In this document: piece by piece, positions 34,639 to 46,508 of the stretch
Layout of the letters: each line of letters opens with the position of its first letter
How positions within the stretch are numbered: the stretch's first letter is position 1
NCBI GenBank assembly: GCA_032622095.1
Contig: CP136069.1
Span: forward strand, 17,933,326-17,997,325
Length of the DNA: 64,000 bases
Origin: Siphonodentalium dalli
Lineage: Eukaryota; Mollusca; Scaphopoda; Gadilida; Siphonodentaliidae
Direction: 5' to 3'
The notes under the pieces: model-generated
The model's database searches: none
The model's input: only the letters and a program-made list of their open reading frames with translations
Told to the model about the DNA's origin: nothing
Program-made: the position numbers and the translations under genes

Positions 34639-35824
34639 TGTTTTTATTATACCGAATAACCATGTCATATCATCGGGTGAAACATCCGCGAATCGCTTCG
34701 ATTTGACACCGGCATCCATGATGTTACTTTGAAGAATGCGGAAGTCGTCTGAATCGTGACAATTTGTGGTTTCCGGTTTGAATGTCACGGTAAAAATACG
34801 TCATAAAATTTCGTTCGGGTGCTTCCGTGAACATGTTCGGGCTCTTTCGGACGGAGCGGTCAACATTGCAAAAAATGGTGACCGGCAATGTTTCATGGGC
34901 GGGAAACATTGCAAATTGTAAAATCACACCCTATGGGAGATTAACATAGGATTTTAATATGAGGTATAATAATAACATTTAACTCTATGTGTGTACTACT
35001 CGTCCACCGGACAACGATCACTTTTAACTATTTTGTGTGTACTATTCTCATCCAATGGACTACGATAACCTCTAACTATATTTGTTTGGAACTACTCGTC
35101 CAATGGGCAACACTAAACTTTAACTATATTTATGGGTAGCTACTCGTCCAACGGACATTGGCGACCTGTAACTATATTTGTTTGGAACTACTCGCCCCGG
35201 GGATAACATTAACCTTTAACTACATGTATTTGTGGACTACTCGCCCACCGGATAACGATCATTTTTAACCATTTTGTGTGTACTGCTCATCCTATGGACT
35301 ATGACAACCTTTAACTATATTTGTTTTTAGCTACTCGTACAATGGGCAACGATAAACTTTAACTATATTTGTTTTTAGCTACTCGTACAATGGGCAACGA
35401 TAAACTGTAACTATATTTTTTTTTAGCTACTCGTACAATGGGCAACGATAAACTTTAACTATATTTATGAGGAACTACTCATCCAACGGACAGTGGCAAC
35501 CTGTAATTACTTTCGTGTAGAACTAGTCGCCCCGGGGACAATTAGGAGCCCCCCCCCCCCCCCTTGAGTCCGGAATCAAGTTTTAAAATGACGCTGGAAT
35601 CCGGAATCCAGCTTCAAATTTACCCTGGAATCCGGAATCCAGTTTAAGAAACAAATACCGATTTCACGTTCAGTTTACATGATATTATAGATCTTATATT
35701 CAATACAATGGAACCATGATCACCATGGAAACAAGCCTTTGGCTTTATTGTGTTATCCTTGGTTTTAAAGATCTTTAAATACACCGTGCTTCTTTATTAT
35801 TTATAATTTATTTATATTTTGATA

Positions 35825-35966
35825 CTCATTACCCACCCACCACCCCATCCCGCCACCTATAGTATCTTATGCGCCGCAGGCGCTCGTATAGAGGTTGGTA
35901 CCCACCCGCCACCCCATCCCGCCACCCATAGTATCTTATGCGCCACAGGCGCTCGTATAGAGGTTA
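35825..35966. repeat. 71-bp tandem duplication
   Basis: Two copies of a unit containing CACCCCATCCCGCCAC, then ATAGTATCTTATGCGCC, CAGGCGCTCGTATAGAGGTT. They differ at a few positions. Confidence 0.85.
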
Positions 35967-36130
35967 GAAATTAACCTTTAACTACATGTATATGTGCACT
36001 ACTCGTCAACCGGATTACGACAACTTTTAACTATTTTGTACGTACATGTACCACTCATTCAACTGACTACGATAACCTCTAACTACATGTGTGTGAGTAT
36101 ACTCGTCCAGCAGAAGACGATAATCTAATA

Positions 36131-37803
36131 TATACATGTACATGCCGTATACGGTTATCGCGTGTTTAAACATTTACATAACTGATGAACAACCAGCCGT
36201 TCTACTATCCTAACTATTTTTGTTGACATGTACATGTAGATAGCCATGGGTTCATTCCTTCCGGTTGTCAGTCGACTTATCACGCTGGAATTTATCTGCC
36301 TGTTCGGTAGGCCGGTGTGCCGCTGTGTACCTTGTCCTAAGTTATCAGGTCTGACATCACCTCTGCCATCTTGGCATAAATCATAAAACTGTTTAATTAT
36401 ACACAAACCAAGATGAATCAGCATCAATTAAACCGTGTTATTTGTCCGCTTCTTGGCACCAAAAAGATTTAATTATTATATGAGACCATGCATCATGCTC
36501 TCATTGCTGAACATCCTTTTGGGGGAGAGCTGCCATTTACAGCCATTCTCGGTTCTAACAGTGTAGTTCATATCTATTACAGACACTGAACATCTTTCCG
36601 GAATAGGGTCAAACAACATTTCTATCTTGAGTTGATATATAAGCAAAAATCATAAAAAAGCATCTACCATCTAAGTTGGTCTGGTCAAATACTGGTACAT
36701 TGCTAAATCAGTAACATCTTACATGCGGATACATGCAGCAGACAAACGTATACTTACTTACCAAAACAACTTGTATACATGTAACAAGGAAATATAAATT
36801 CTAGAATGGACGTAAAGGCAATACAACAGACAACTAAAATCGATTTGAAACACAGTAGAAAACATGACTAGCACATTGCTCGAGTCGGTTCGACTCGATC
36901 ACACGTCAGTCACCGGTCGTGGACAGAAACCCCTGATGGGGTGGCACCGACACACATGGGGACCATAACCATAGGATCAGAAGGCATGTGATGAGTGCGC
37001 TTTGCCTTAAGAGTAGTGACAAAATCTGACTCTTCGTCATGTTTTCCCGAATACCGCATATTATCTACTTATAATAGAACTTGCTTTAGGTAGATCATTT
37101 GCTTAGAATCGCTTCATTTTGAGTCGATAATGTGATGAAAATGAGAGCGTTTAGTCACATTAACGACTCATATAGGGCAATTATAGGATTATTACGTCCC
37201 GAATATGACACAAATAAACCAACTCTCGACGTTTCAGGTGATTCTTTAACATGCATTTTCACTGTGGCCCGCGCAATAAAACGAAATAACGGTATGGCTC
37301 CGTTACCTGCTTAGTTCAGAATCAAATAATCACATTATGTGCCTATTTCACATTATATGTCAATTGTGACTTTTGGTTCTCTAAAGGATATTATTATATA
37401 TCACATGAAACCCCTATAATATCATTGAAAAATCCATTACATATTTTCTTATCTGTCACTAGTGGCTAATAGTCCAAGCGGTAATCACTTTCATTGTATA
37501 CCTGCGCATGCGAAATTCTAACGAGAAACTGTGAATGACTATTGAAAACTGATAATTTGTTTTGATTAAAGTTATATTATTGACTAATGTTACCAATAAA
37601 TAACCCAATAGACGTCAAATAAAGATGAAACTAAAAGGGACTATATTTCTTTGCGCGTGTAGTGCATTACTGACGTATAGTGGTGACGCGTCTGAGCCAA
37701 CACAAGGCTTGTATACAGTTCGCGGGTTCTCTACAGAGCTGATGTTGTTAAAAAGGCACACATCTGTAGTTTTTTTCATGTGATATACAAGATCTTAAAC
37801 TCA
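36131..37803. other. Intergenic, nothing recognised
   Basis: A 90-codon minus-strand frame (36427-36155) and a 60-codon plus-strand frame (37132-37314) have no family signature. The small palindrome CGAGTCGGTTCGACTCG lies at about 36881-36897. Confidence 0.5.
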
Positions 37804-37930
37804 TTATGTTGGGATATAAGATTTTATGAAACTCGTTTAATAAATTTGATTCACAACTCGTCACATGTCTAAGACTCGCTGTGAAACAAATTTATCAAAC
37901 TCGTTTCATAAAATCTTATATCCCAACATA
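37804..37930. repeat. Small hairpin element, arms about 51 bp
   Basis: TATGTTGGGATATAAGATTT at 37805 is mirrored by AAATCTTATATCCCAACATA ending at 37930, with about 90 percent arm match through TTTGATTCACA / TGTGAAACAAA. The loop is about 25 bp. Confidence 0.85.
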
Positions 37931-37949
37931 ACTAACTAAAATTTATAAG

Positions 37950-39580
37950 CCATTGTTTTGCCCAGAGATACGATCAAGATCGGTCGATAGATTAGAGCTG
38001 GTTTCTTCAATCGAAAGACTGGCATTTGTGGAACAAGTGTCATCAGCATAAATCATACGTGTAAAATATGAATTGTATCAGACAAATAATTTATAAATAC
38101 AAGAAATAAGAAAGGGTCCAATATATATATCCTTGTGGGACTCCTGCGCGGAGGTATATATAAACGACTACACACTGCTTCCTATTTGATATATAGTCGC
38201 TAATCCACAATGACAGGTCTCCCTCTACTCCATATTCTTTAAGTTTGTGTATCAGACCGGTGTGCCAGTCTCTTTCGAACGCTTTAGAAATATCATAGAA
38301 TATAGAACAAGTCACCAGTTTGTTGTCGAGAGACTGGCACATGGAATGATAAAGGTCAATTAGTTGAAAAGTAGTTGAATGGCCAATCACAAAAGCAGAC
38401 TGATGTTTATAAAGTAATTCATTGTTATCGAAATGAGACATTAAGTATTTCAAAATAATCTTCTAAATTTGTTTAGATAAACATGGTAATAGGGATATAG
38501 GACGATAGTTTCCTGGATTTGAGCGGTCATCTTTTTTATGGATCGGGATAACATTTGCATTTTTCCACTCGGCAGGAAAATATTTTAAGGAAAGGGATTT
38601 GATTTTGAGTGGCACAACAAGAGTATAGACAGTTTCGTTGAGCATGTGTGTAGTTGTATTATCACGACCGTTCGCTTTGCCAACATTTAAGCTTTTTATA
38701 GCATGTATGTCCTCATCTTCAAATTCATTTTCTGATATCATTTGTATATAATGCTTGGTAGTTTACAGTGCATGTGACACATCGAGAGAGGAACCTTTTA
38801 AAAACGTCTCATTTAAAAGATTTGCTTTTCCATAACCATCAATTAGAAGATTACAATTTGGAGATTTGAAAGGTGGAATAACGCTATTTGGATTTTTGTT
38901 CAAAATATCTTTAACCGTTTGCCAGAAAAATTTCGGATAACTAGATGATAGGAATAAGTCTGCCAAATTGCTTTCATATTCAAGTTTTGCGTGTTTCTTC
39001 ATATTATTAACTTTATTTCTTATTGATTTCGCCCAAGAATTTATTTTATCAGTGCGGTTAGTCGCGCGTCTAAGTTTGTCTCGCTTACGAATAGCGGTTC
39101 TTAATTCTGATGTAAACCAATGTTTATCATTTCGTCTGATTACCACTTCTTTGTGTGGGACATAAGTTTTCATTGTGCTAATATAAATGCCTGTGAAAGT
39201 TTGCACTATGTGGTCAATATCCAAAGAAGTGGTCAATAATGTATGCCAATCCATTTCATTGATGATAGTTTGAGCTCTGGGAAAATCGGCTATGCCAAAT
39301 AAAACTCCTTTGTTCTTGAGCATAGTTGAAATATATAGAGCCATCACTGCATACTGATCAGATATAGTACTCCCAAAATCAACTGTTTCATGTTCGTATG
39401 ACACGACGTGGTCGCTTACTATTATGGGATCTAATAAGGTGGCAAATGATGTACCAACGCGAGTAGCAGTTGAAATAAGGTTACGCAGACTTAGATCCTT
39501 TATATCTCAGTTTAGGTCGAGTTGATCAGAGTTGAGATCGCCTATCAAGATGAGAGGCATGTTAGTACTGAGTATCGTAT
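37950..39580 (-). pseudogene. Decayed LINE: endonuclease end, linker and most of the reverse transcriptase
   Basis: The minus strand reads, in order, ILIGDLNSDQLD (endonuclease GDxN motif, near 39560), LLDPIIVSDHVVSYEHE, a linker with RRNDKHWFTSELRTAIRKRD (39170-39060), FFWQTVKDILNKNPNSVIPP, then NYRPISLLPCLSKQI (about 38500), AFVIGHSTTFQLIDLYHS, DISKAFERDW (motif A), RAGVPQG (motif B) and finally IYADDTCS (motif C, about 38030). Frames are split at about 38755 and 38460 and by a stop in the endonuclease (near 39510). The 3' part after motif C is absent. It belongs to the same family as 40150-43930 and lies in the same orientation. Confidence 0.85.
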
Positions 39581-40149
39581 ACAGTGTACAGTGACGTTTT
39601 TGGAATAAATGGAGTTGCAAAACTGTTGGGATCTATACGTAAGAGCAAGTATGTACTTTACTCATTTGGAACTTATTTCAAAACATAGTATACTTTCATC
39701 ACATTCTAACTCTGTAAAGCGTTTATGAAAGATGTGAATAGCCACATAGGTGCAGATCCCTCCCCCATGACATGACTGTCGCGATCTTTCCTTTTTGGCT
39801 CGTAAAAATCGGGAATTTGTATATGGTCCGAGCTATATAAAGGGTCTAGGTGGGTTTATGTTCATGGCCGGGTTAATTCACTACAACAGACCAATGAAAT
39901 ATATTCCAGAATGCACAGATTTTCAATTAAGACATTTGATTTGCAATTAGTGACATTTGCTGATAAAATGACTGTAACAGTAATGTTTACAATACAATAG
40001 TTTAAACATACGAAATCTATTCCAGGATTGGAGCGATTACATGCCAATGTAATCGGAATGTAATCGATTACAATTAATTTTGATTTACATGATTACGATT
40101 ACTAATTACAGCTTAACTTCACAACGTAAAGTTTGAACTATTGAAATGG
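39581..40149. other. Intergenic, nothing coding
   Basis: GACTGTAACAGTAATGTTTA at about 39970 resembles the palindrome's CTGTAACAG-TTTGTTTAC motif. GATTACGATTAC-like words fill 40025-40115. Confidence 0.5.
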
Positions 40150-42291
40150 GTTTAGTTTAAACATATTTATTAAGCTAAGCTCAGCTTAAGGGATCGGAGC
40201 ACAAGTTACAAAACTTACGGTTGCTCCTCTCCCTACAAATGTTACAAATAATAGATATACATACAAAAGACTACATTTACAGCACGATACAAAAACAATC
40301 AAAGCAAATGAATTTGGTGAAAAACCGTCATCCGTGATCCACTGGCGACAGGAAGGGACTCTCTACCACATATCCATCTGAATTGTAAGAGCACTGTTTG
40401 AGGTTTTAATGTACGATTAAGGTCATTCTTCGAATCTCTTGGTAGCATTGATGTATGACTGTACTATCTTGAATAATTCAGTATTAGTTTCATAAGAGAC
40501 GCTTGAGTCACCGAAAAGTACTTTTACTGTTGTTAAGACTCTTATGCCAAGGCGATTAAAACGATCAAGCATGATTTGTCTCTCTATTGGGTACAGAGGA
40601 CACATGCAAATGAAATGGAATGCGGTTTCTTCATGGTGTCCACAAGTACACATAGGGGATGTGTGAATATAACTATGAAATTTATCAAAATTTAGATTAC
40701 TACAATTATTTCGCAGTCTATAATGAATTTTATTGGATTTTCGATCTCCCACATTAAACCATTCCGGTGCTTTAATAACTAAGATTTTCTTGCAAACCTT
40801 TGACACGAGCTGATTAGTTGTTTCAAGTTTCCTCGTTTCGTCTGGAAGGGAATTCCACTGTTTTACCATAGCGGGGAAGAATGAAACCTGATAATAGTTA
40901 GTGTTCCCTCCCAAAGACTTAAATTTCTCAGGATATCTGAGCTTATGAGATTTATTATCCCCTACACGTTGAGGTAAAATATTAGTCAAGTACGAAGGGG
41001 CTTTCTGACTTAGAATTTTAGTGAAAAGCACCCACTTATGTGTGTGTCTTCTCTCTGCAAGTGATATCCAACCTATTTCTTTCAAAAGTCGTTTGTTTGA
41101 AGCAGAACGTGTTAACCCAGTGATTATTCTAGCAGCTTCAAACTGAAGTTTATCAAGTTTCGAGGAGATTGTTTGGTGCACAATCCCAAATAATATCACC
41201 ATAATCGAAGAGGGGTAGTATATATGCATTGTATATTAGCAACAATGTTTTCCTTGACAGTCTAAATTTAACCTTTCTTAATGCTGATAAGCGTGCAGCA
41301 ACTCTTTGAGCGATATCGTTTATTTGAAGATCCCAGCCCAAATTCGATTGGATTTGTAGCCCCAGATGTTTTTGTGATTCGGATATTGGGAGGAATGTGG
41401 TATAAAATTCGACATTTTTTTCTAAATCATGTCTAATTGCTTTGGATGAGACCGAAAACTGTAAAACGAATGTTTTTAAAGGATTGAAGCTGACAAGCCA
41501 TGTTCTTGACCAGTTATGTATTATACTGAGATCTTTATTTACCGTATACAAGAATTCGTCATGCTCTTTGTGATTAACAGTTAAGCAAGTGTCATCAGCA
41601 TATAATCGCGCCAGAGAGTGTAAGTTATCTGCCAAATCATTGATGTATACAAGGAATAAGAAAGGTCCCAGTACAGACCCCTGGGGGACTCCAGCATGAA
41701 TAGGCTTGTTTTCTGAAAAGGTGGTCCCCACGAGGACCCGTTGTCTGCGATTGCTTATATAATCGGATAACCAGGTCAAACATTCACCCACAGTTGCATA
41801 AGATTCTAACTTCGCCAAAAGACCTCTGTGCCAAACCCTTTCAAATGCTTTAGAAATGTCACAGAACACGGCACAAGTGTGTAATCGGTTATCAAGTGAC
41901 AAGCACAAAGAATGATACAGTTCGACAAGTTGAAATGTAGTACAATGCGAAGGTAAAAAGCCGAAGCAGCATATGAGAGATATTGGTCTGTAATTATTCG
42001 TGTCCGCTGGGTCACCCTTCTTGAATATTTGAACTACTTTGGCTAGTTTCCATGAGCTTGGGAAACGACAAGTCGCGATCGATTTATTAAATATTATCAT
42101 CAATGGCGAGGTTATTTCACGCGCAGTTTCTTTTAGCATTCTTTGGCTGATTCCATCGTGTCTATGTGCTTTATTTATGTCTAGGGAACAAATTTCTAGT
42201 AGAATATCTTCAGGTTGGAATTTAATTGTATTTAACTGATTCGAGCATTTCGGTACTAATATTGGTACACTTTTATTTTGTTCGTCGATTT

Positions 42292-42748
42292 GACCATAAT
42301 AATGTATAGCATTTGTAAAGCGCCTTTCCCATGAGGCCCAACGCGCTCAAAGTTTTACAATTATTACCCTGATGAGCCTGAACATTCAGTAACCATCTAC
42401 TGCTCCCCGGGGACAGGGGGACAGGGGGAGGTACAGCCGGGAGTATGCGAGGATACCATATGGCTAGCATACTGACAAGATCTTTCACTGCTCATTATCA
42501 GGTACCCTTGTAATGCATGGGTGGTGCAAAGCAGACACAGTACGAGCGACCTTGCTCAAGGGTCACAACTTGGCGCGAGATTCAAACAGTGTACAATCCA
42601 ACAATTGCACATCGCTCAAGTCGGCCAAGCCACTGCTGTGTGGAAACTCATAACAGACCACCAGCCAGCCGCGAACTCGCCTCGCTGTGTTGACAGCGAA
42701 GACAAGTCCAACGCGCTAACCACTGGACCACGGAGCTCCAGATGCCGT
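42292..42748 (-). mobile_element. tRNA-derived SINE inserted in LINE ORF2
   Basis: Read on the minus strand it starts GCTCCGTGGTCCAGTGGTTA then GCGCGTTGGACT (42736-42706), a tRNA-like A box, followed about 55 nt later by GCGAGTTCGCGGCTG (42679-42665), a degenerate B box. The body has ACCCTTGAGCAAGGTCGC and GGGTACCTGATAATGAGCAG, typical of marine-invertebrate SINEs. The 3' end reads GGGAAAGGCGCTTTACAAAT then GCTATACATTATTATGG. It splits the LINE frame between KANLLN and QIDEQNKSVPIL. It is younger than the LINE. Exact target duplications were not resolved. Confidence 0.85.
42665..42736 (-). promoter_or_regulatory. Internal RNA polymerase III promoter (A and B boxes) of the SINE
   Basis: A box TGGTCCAGTGGTTAGCGCG (near 42733-42715) and B-box-like GAGTTCGCGGC (near 42677-42667), about 55 nt apart as in tRNA genes. 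The B box departs from GGTTCGAATCC, so activity is doubtful. Confidence 0.6.
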
Positions 42749-43930
42749 ATGAAAGCATAATTCAACAAGTTGGCTTTTACCGTATCATCTGTTGCAACCG
42801 GGCGATTTGTGGTGCCGTCAGACACATCTGATGTATACAGCGGGGGAATCACGGTCGTTTTGTTTTTACCCATCAGGCTTTTTGTCAGGTTCCAAAAGTA
42901 TTTAGGCGAGCAGGTGTTTTCTATATGTTCTTGTAAATTATTTTCGTATGACTTCTTGGCATACTTTATCATATTATTTACTTTATTCCGAGTTCGTTTG
43001 AACTTTTCATGGTCCGTTAATCGTTTAGATTTAATAAATAATTTCCTATATCTATCCCTGCGCCGCATCTCGCATCTTAATTCGGACGTGAACCATGGCT
43101 TGTCGTTCGGGCGAATTAATACTTTTCGTTTCGGAATGTTATCATTCATAATTTGCATGTAAGTATTAGTAAACACCGATACTGCATTATCTAAATCTAG
43201 CGGTCGTCACTTATCGACCCAATTTATATTTGAAATTTGAGCACGTGCTTTCGAAAAATCAGCTAGGTCGTATTTCCTTATGTCACAATAAAATGGTTCA
43301 TCAACAACGAAATCGAAAGACAAAATTGCATAAACCCCATAGTGGTCAGAGACAGCTAAATCAATAATATCCGCGTCGTACGAAACGACGGTATCACTGA
43401 CAATAACAGGGTCAAGCAACGTCTGTGATGATTGTGCCACGCGGGTAGGACTAGATATAAGTACAAGTACAACGTTTGTTGCCACGTCGAGTGCTGAACG
43501 AATAGAATTAGTAAGTTGCTTCCAATAATTAGGTGCCGCAAAATCGTCTGACCGATATGACACACCAATAACATAGCGAGTCTTATTGGACATAATTGCT
43601 ACCCATATAGAGTCTTCGCTCTCTAATTCGTATCGACGAAAATATGATAAGTTTTGAGAAATATACATGCATAGCCCACCTCCTCGCTCATTTCTGTCTT
43701 TCCTGATCGGGGGACAGAATGACTGTATTAACATTTTTGATGATGGAAAGTCGACGCTGAGATGAGTTTCGCTGAAGCAAATTATCTCGTATTGGCTTAT
43801 GATATCAGATATAGAGGAAAGTTTATTCCTAATACTCCTAATGTTATTGTGATATACAGAAATATGGCCGGGATCTTGGGTAACCCCATGATTTGGGTGA
43901 ACGTCGCCAGCTAACAAGACTAACAGTGAA

Positions 43931-44874
43931 ATAAGTAGGACAAACTGAATGTTTATAGAAATACTGATACCATTATTCTTTGAATAATATCTTTTTTAGA
44001 CCTTTGGAGCGCAACAATATTAAACAAACCTATGACTGCTCTAAATTGATCTAAAACTATGCCCATGGTGGGAGATAGTGAGGAAAAGTTTGTTTTATGG
44101 GAGCAGTCATACAGAGAATACTTATGTGGCAGGGAGTCCTTTCAGTCAGTGAAAATGTAATGTGCGAGTGCAAACAATTATGTGAAATGTAATAACAAGA
44201 ATGTATATACACAAATATGTAAATGCACATGATGTGAACCATTTCATATGATATAGTGGGCCGTGTTACGTCAGTATACAAACACCAGTTGACTTGAAAT
44301 GAAAATTTCTTCAATGTTCTTCATTGTTCTTCGATAAAAAGAATGTTCAGTCACATATAATGTAATGTATCTTACTGAGCCAATTGGAGATGAACAGGTT
44401 TTTGGAATTGGCTGAGTATATTGATATCACTCACCCGTATGTACTGGTATATACTGCAAGTTAAATACATAAGCCATGACTGAAAAAACGTCTTTAAATT
44501 TTTGTCAAATTTGAATGTGTCATTAAGTGTTGCTGAAGATTTAAATTAAAGTTTTATATTTTAGCTGACAAAGTACACTCAATCACTGCGTTAAGGATGC
44601 GGTACCAGTAAATACAAATGTAAATAATTACAAGCTTTCCAGCTCACTATAATATATGAAATAGAAACTTATCAACTGCACATGGGTCGCAAGCTGGACT
44701 GTGTATTGAACGTTAGATACAGTAATAGTTCATAATCACCACTACAATATCAAGTACGAGTCATGAATATTTTTGGTAGAATAATCTACAATTAGTCAAT
44801 AATAAAGATTACTGAAATATCGATCTAGGCATTAACTCGCGATGTGAGAGAAAATGGGTAGTAAACAGAGATCA
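43931..44874. other. Intergenic, nothing recognised
   Basis: A short minus-strand frame at 44314-44057 has no family signature. The sequence is A+T-rich and unique as far as can be seen. Confidence 0.5.
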
Positions 44875-45865
44875 TATTGTAAATTTAAGTATTAGAAAAT
44901 TTTCATACCGAATCTGAAATTCTATATAAGTTAAATTGGGAACCAGGTAACTATTCTTCAAACAAATAGTCACCAATGCTTAATAAGTTACGACAGCACA
45001 AATCATGGTCATAGAAAATGAGTAGTAAACACGAGCGATATTCAAGATACGTTACTATCCCGAACCATCTTTTAAAATTTCTCGATAAGTTAACTACAAG
45101 ACATAAAAAAAAAAACTAAAAAATCATTTTAAACTTTTGTTTCTTTTTTTTTGCTTTTTCTCTTCCTTTTTCCCTTACGGCTACTCGTCTGAGAATTAAA
45201 TGAAAAAACAAAAAAAAACAAAAAAAACAAACAGCAGCAAACAAATTATAAATACTCTTGGGTGTTCTTGGGTGTTAATATTTGCTGTATAATTCCGCCA
45301 CCCCTCCAAAAAAATTGGAATATAGTGACTACTCATCGAAAATTAGAAATACAATCAGTGTTCTCATAGCGAATACTCTTGACTTCATGTGTATGGATGT
45401 AAACATGCCAGATCTAGGCATTCATTTCTGTACATGCAAACACGAGCGCATCCAATCAAATGAATCGTTTTGAAAATAAGCAACTACTCATCTAAAAATT
45501 AAGTGGAAAACAGCAACAAACAGAAAAATACTCAGGTCTGATTTGTATGAATGTTTCTATACCCGTATAGTATAGTAAATTTAAGTATTAGAAAGTTTTC
45601 ATACAGAATCTGAAATTCTATATAAATTAAATTAAATTGGGAACCAGGTAGCTATACTTCAAACAAATACTCATCAATGCTGACTAAGTTACGACATCGC
45701 TAAATCATGGTCGTAGAAAATGAGTAGTAAACACGAGCAATATTCAAGATACGTTACTATACCGGACTATTTGTATAATTCCCCCACCCCTCCAAAACAA
45801 TTGGAATATAGTGACAACTCGTCAAAATACAATCAGTATTCTCATAGCGAATACTCTTGACTTAA
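44875..45865. repeat. Diverged direct duplication, unit about 500-700 bp
   Basis: Two blocks recur in the same order. Block a (GTAAATTTAAGTATTAGAAA ... GAGTAGTAAACACGAGC) lies at 44878-45060 and 45573-45770. Block b (CACCCCTCCAAAA ... TCATAGCGAATACTCTTGAC) lies at 45299-45385 and 45786-45862. The first unit has extra A+T-rich sequence between the blocks. Confidence 0.82.
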
Positions 45866-46508
45866 ACAGAAGCAAAGTCATGTTCTTGTTTACGTACACC
45901 ATCGTACGTCGTGACGACAATATACTATATACGCGCCTTCCGTTGATGGCGATTTGAACAAATATGAATATTTCAGCAACGAACGCCGTCCGTACCTTAC
46001 AATTTGGAAAGTCCCACCAGAAGCAAAGAACTATATTGTAAAACGGTGTGCTTTGGTTCTCAGATTAATTTATCATCACACAAGTACAAACGCACTTGGA
46101 CGACAGTGTCACGACAACACGCGAGAGTTCTAATTTGCTGCAATTTTGACGAGTAGATTGCGAAAATCGTCAACAAAACTACCGCACTGATCCTCCATTC
46201 TGCCATTAATATTTAGTGCGGGGATTGTTCTCAAAACACATAGGAAATTTTACTTTCGGGCGATCTGTTTTCGCCATTTTTGCTGAAAACCCCGCGATAA
46301 ATATATATACCACAGACTAGTACCCAGCCGGTGAGTCAGAAAGGAAGTATGACTGGTGCGCTCTGGTAGAGATTGCGTCATTGCACGAAGAGATACCAAT
46401 ATCAAAATAAGAACAGTATATCTATAGTTGTTTTTATTTTTTGTTTCCGTCTTATTGGCGATTGATTTCCTAAACTTGTTGATTTTTCACATTTACACCC
46501 CTGGTCAA
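45866..46508. other. Intergenic before the minisatellite
   Basis: No gene was seen. The stretch at 45950-45996 (GAACAAATATGAATATTT, then GAACGCCGTCCGTACCTTA) resembles the right end of the TTAA MITE at 50629-50674. The segment 46210-46300 contains mirrored words (GCGGGGATTG / AACCCCGCG). Confidence 0.4.

Larger units (their letters stand above)
34140..36130. repeat. Old degenerate satellite, unit about 50-60 bp
   Basis: A loose tandem repeat with the core words AACTATATTTGT, TACTCGTCCAATGGAC and AACGATAAACTTTAACTA recurs many times at 34200-34510, 34975-35540 and 35960-36125. It is interrupted by a hairpin insertion (34535-34960), a C-run and Gly/Cys-rich word block (35545-35650) and a 71-bp duplication (35825-35965). 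The clearest run is 35330-35460, with three near-identical units. Confidence 0.8.
40423..43917 (-). pseudogene. ORF2 of the second LINE family (endonuclease-reverse transcriptase, broken)
   Basis: Endonuclease: SVYHNNIRSIRNKL, CFSETHLS and, at its end, AVSDHYGVYA are present. The GDFN segment is deleted; the text jumps from NVVLVL to ISSPTRVAQSSQTLLDPV. The linker has RPNDKPWFTSELRCEMRRRD. Reverse transcriptase: NYRPISL, then a deletion of roughly 35 residues straight to GFLPSHCTTFQLVELYHS, motif A CDISKAFERVWHRGLL, motif B GVPQGSVLGP, motif C YADDTC. The C-terminal part has ARIITGLTRSASNKRLLKEI and a knuckle CTCGHHEETAFHFICMC. A frameshift separates the last block at about 41160-41229. The product cannot be active. 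Confidence 0.9.
40150..43930 (-). mobile_element. Second LINE family: long degraded copy, split by a SINE
   Basis: A minus-strand non-LTR retrotransposon covering most of ORF2, with a 3' UTR below 40423. ORF1 and the 5' end are missing. Three blocks of reading frame remain (43917-42750, 42290-41153, 41229-40423), separated by a SINE insertion and frameshifts. The family differs from the L element: motif C is YADD and the endonuclease start lacks an ORF1 overlap. Confidence 0.85.

Noticed and set aside
42577-42587. GAGATTCAAAC as the B box of the SINE
   Set aside because: It is about 150 nt from the A box, too far for a tRNA head. The nearer GAGTTCGCGGC at about 42667 fits the spacing.
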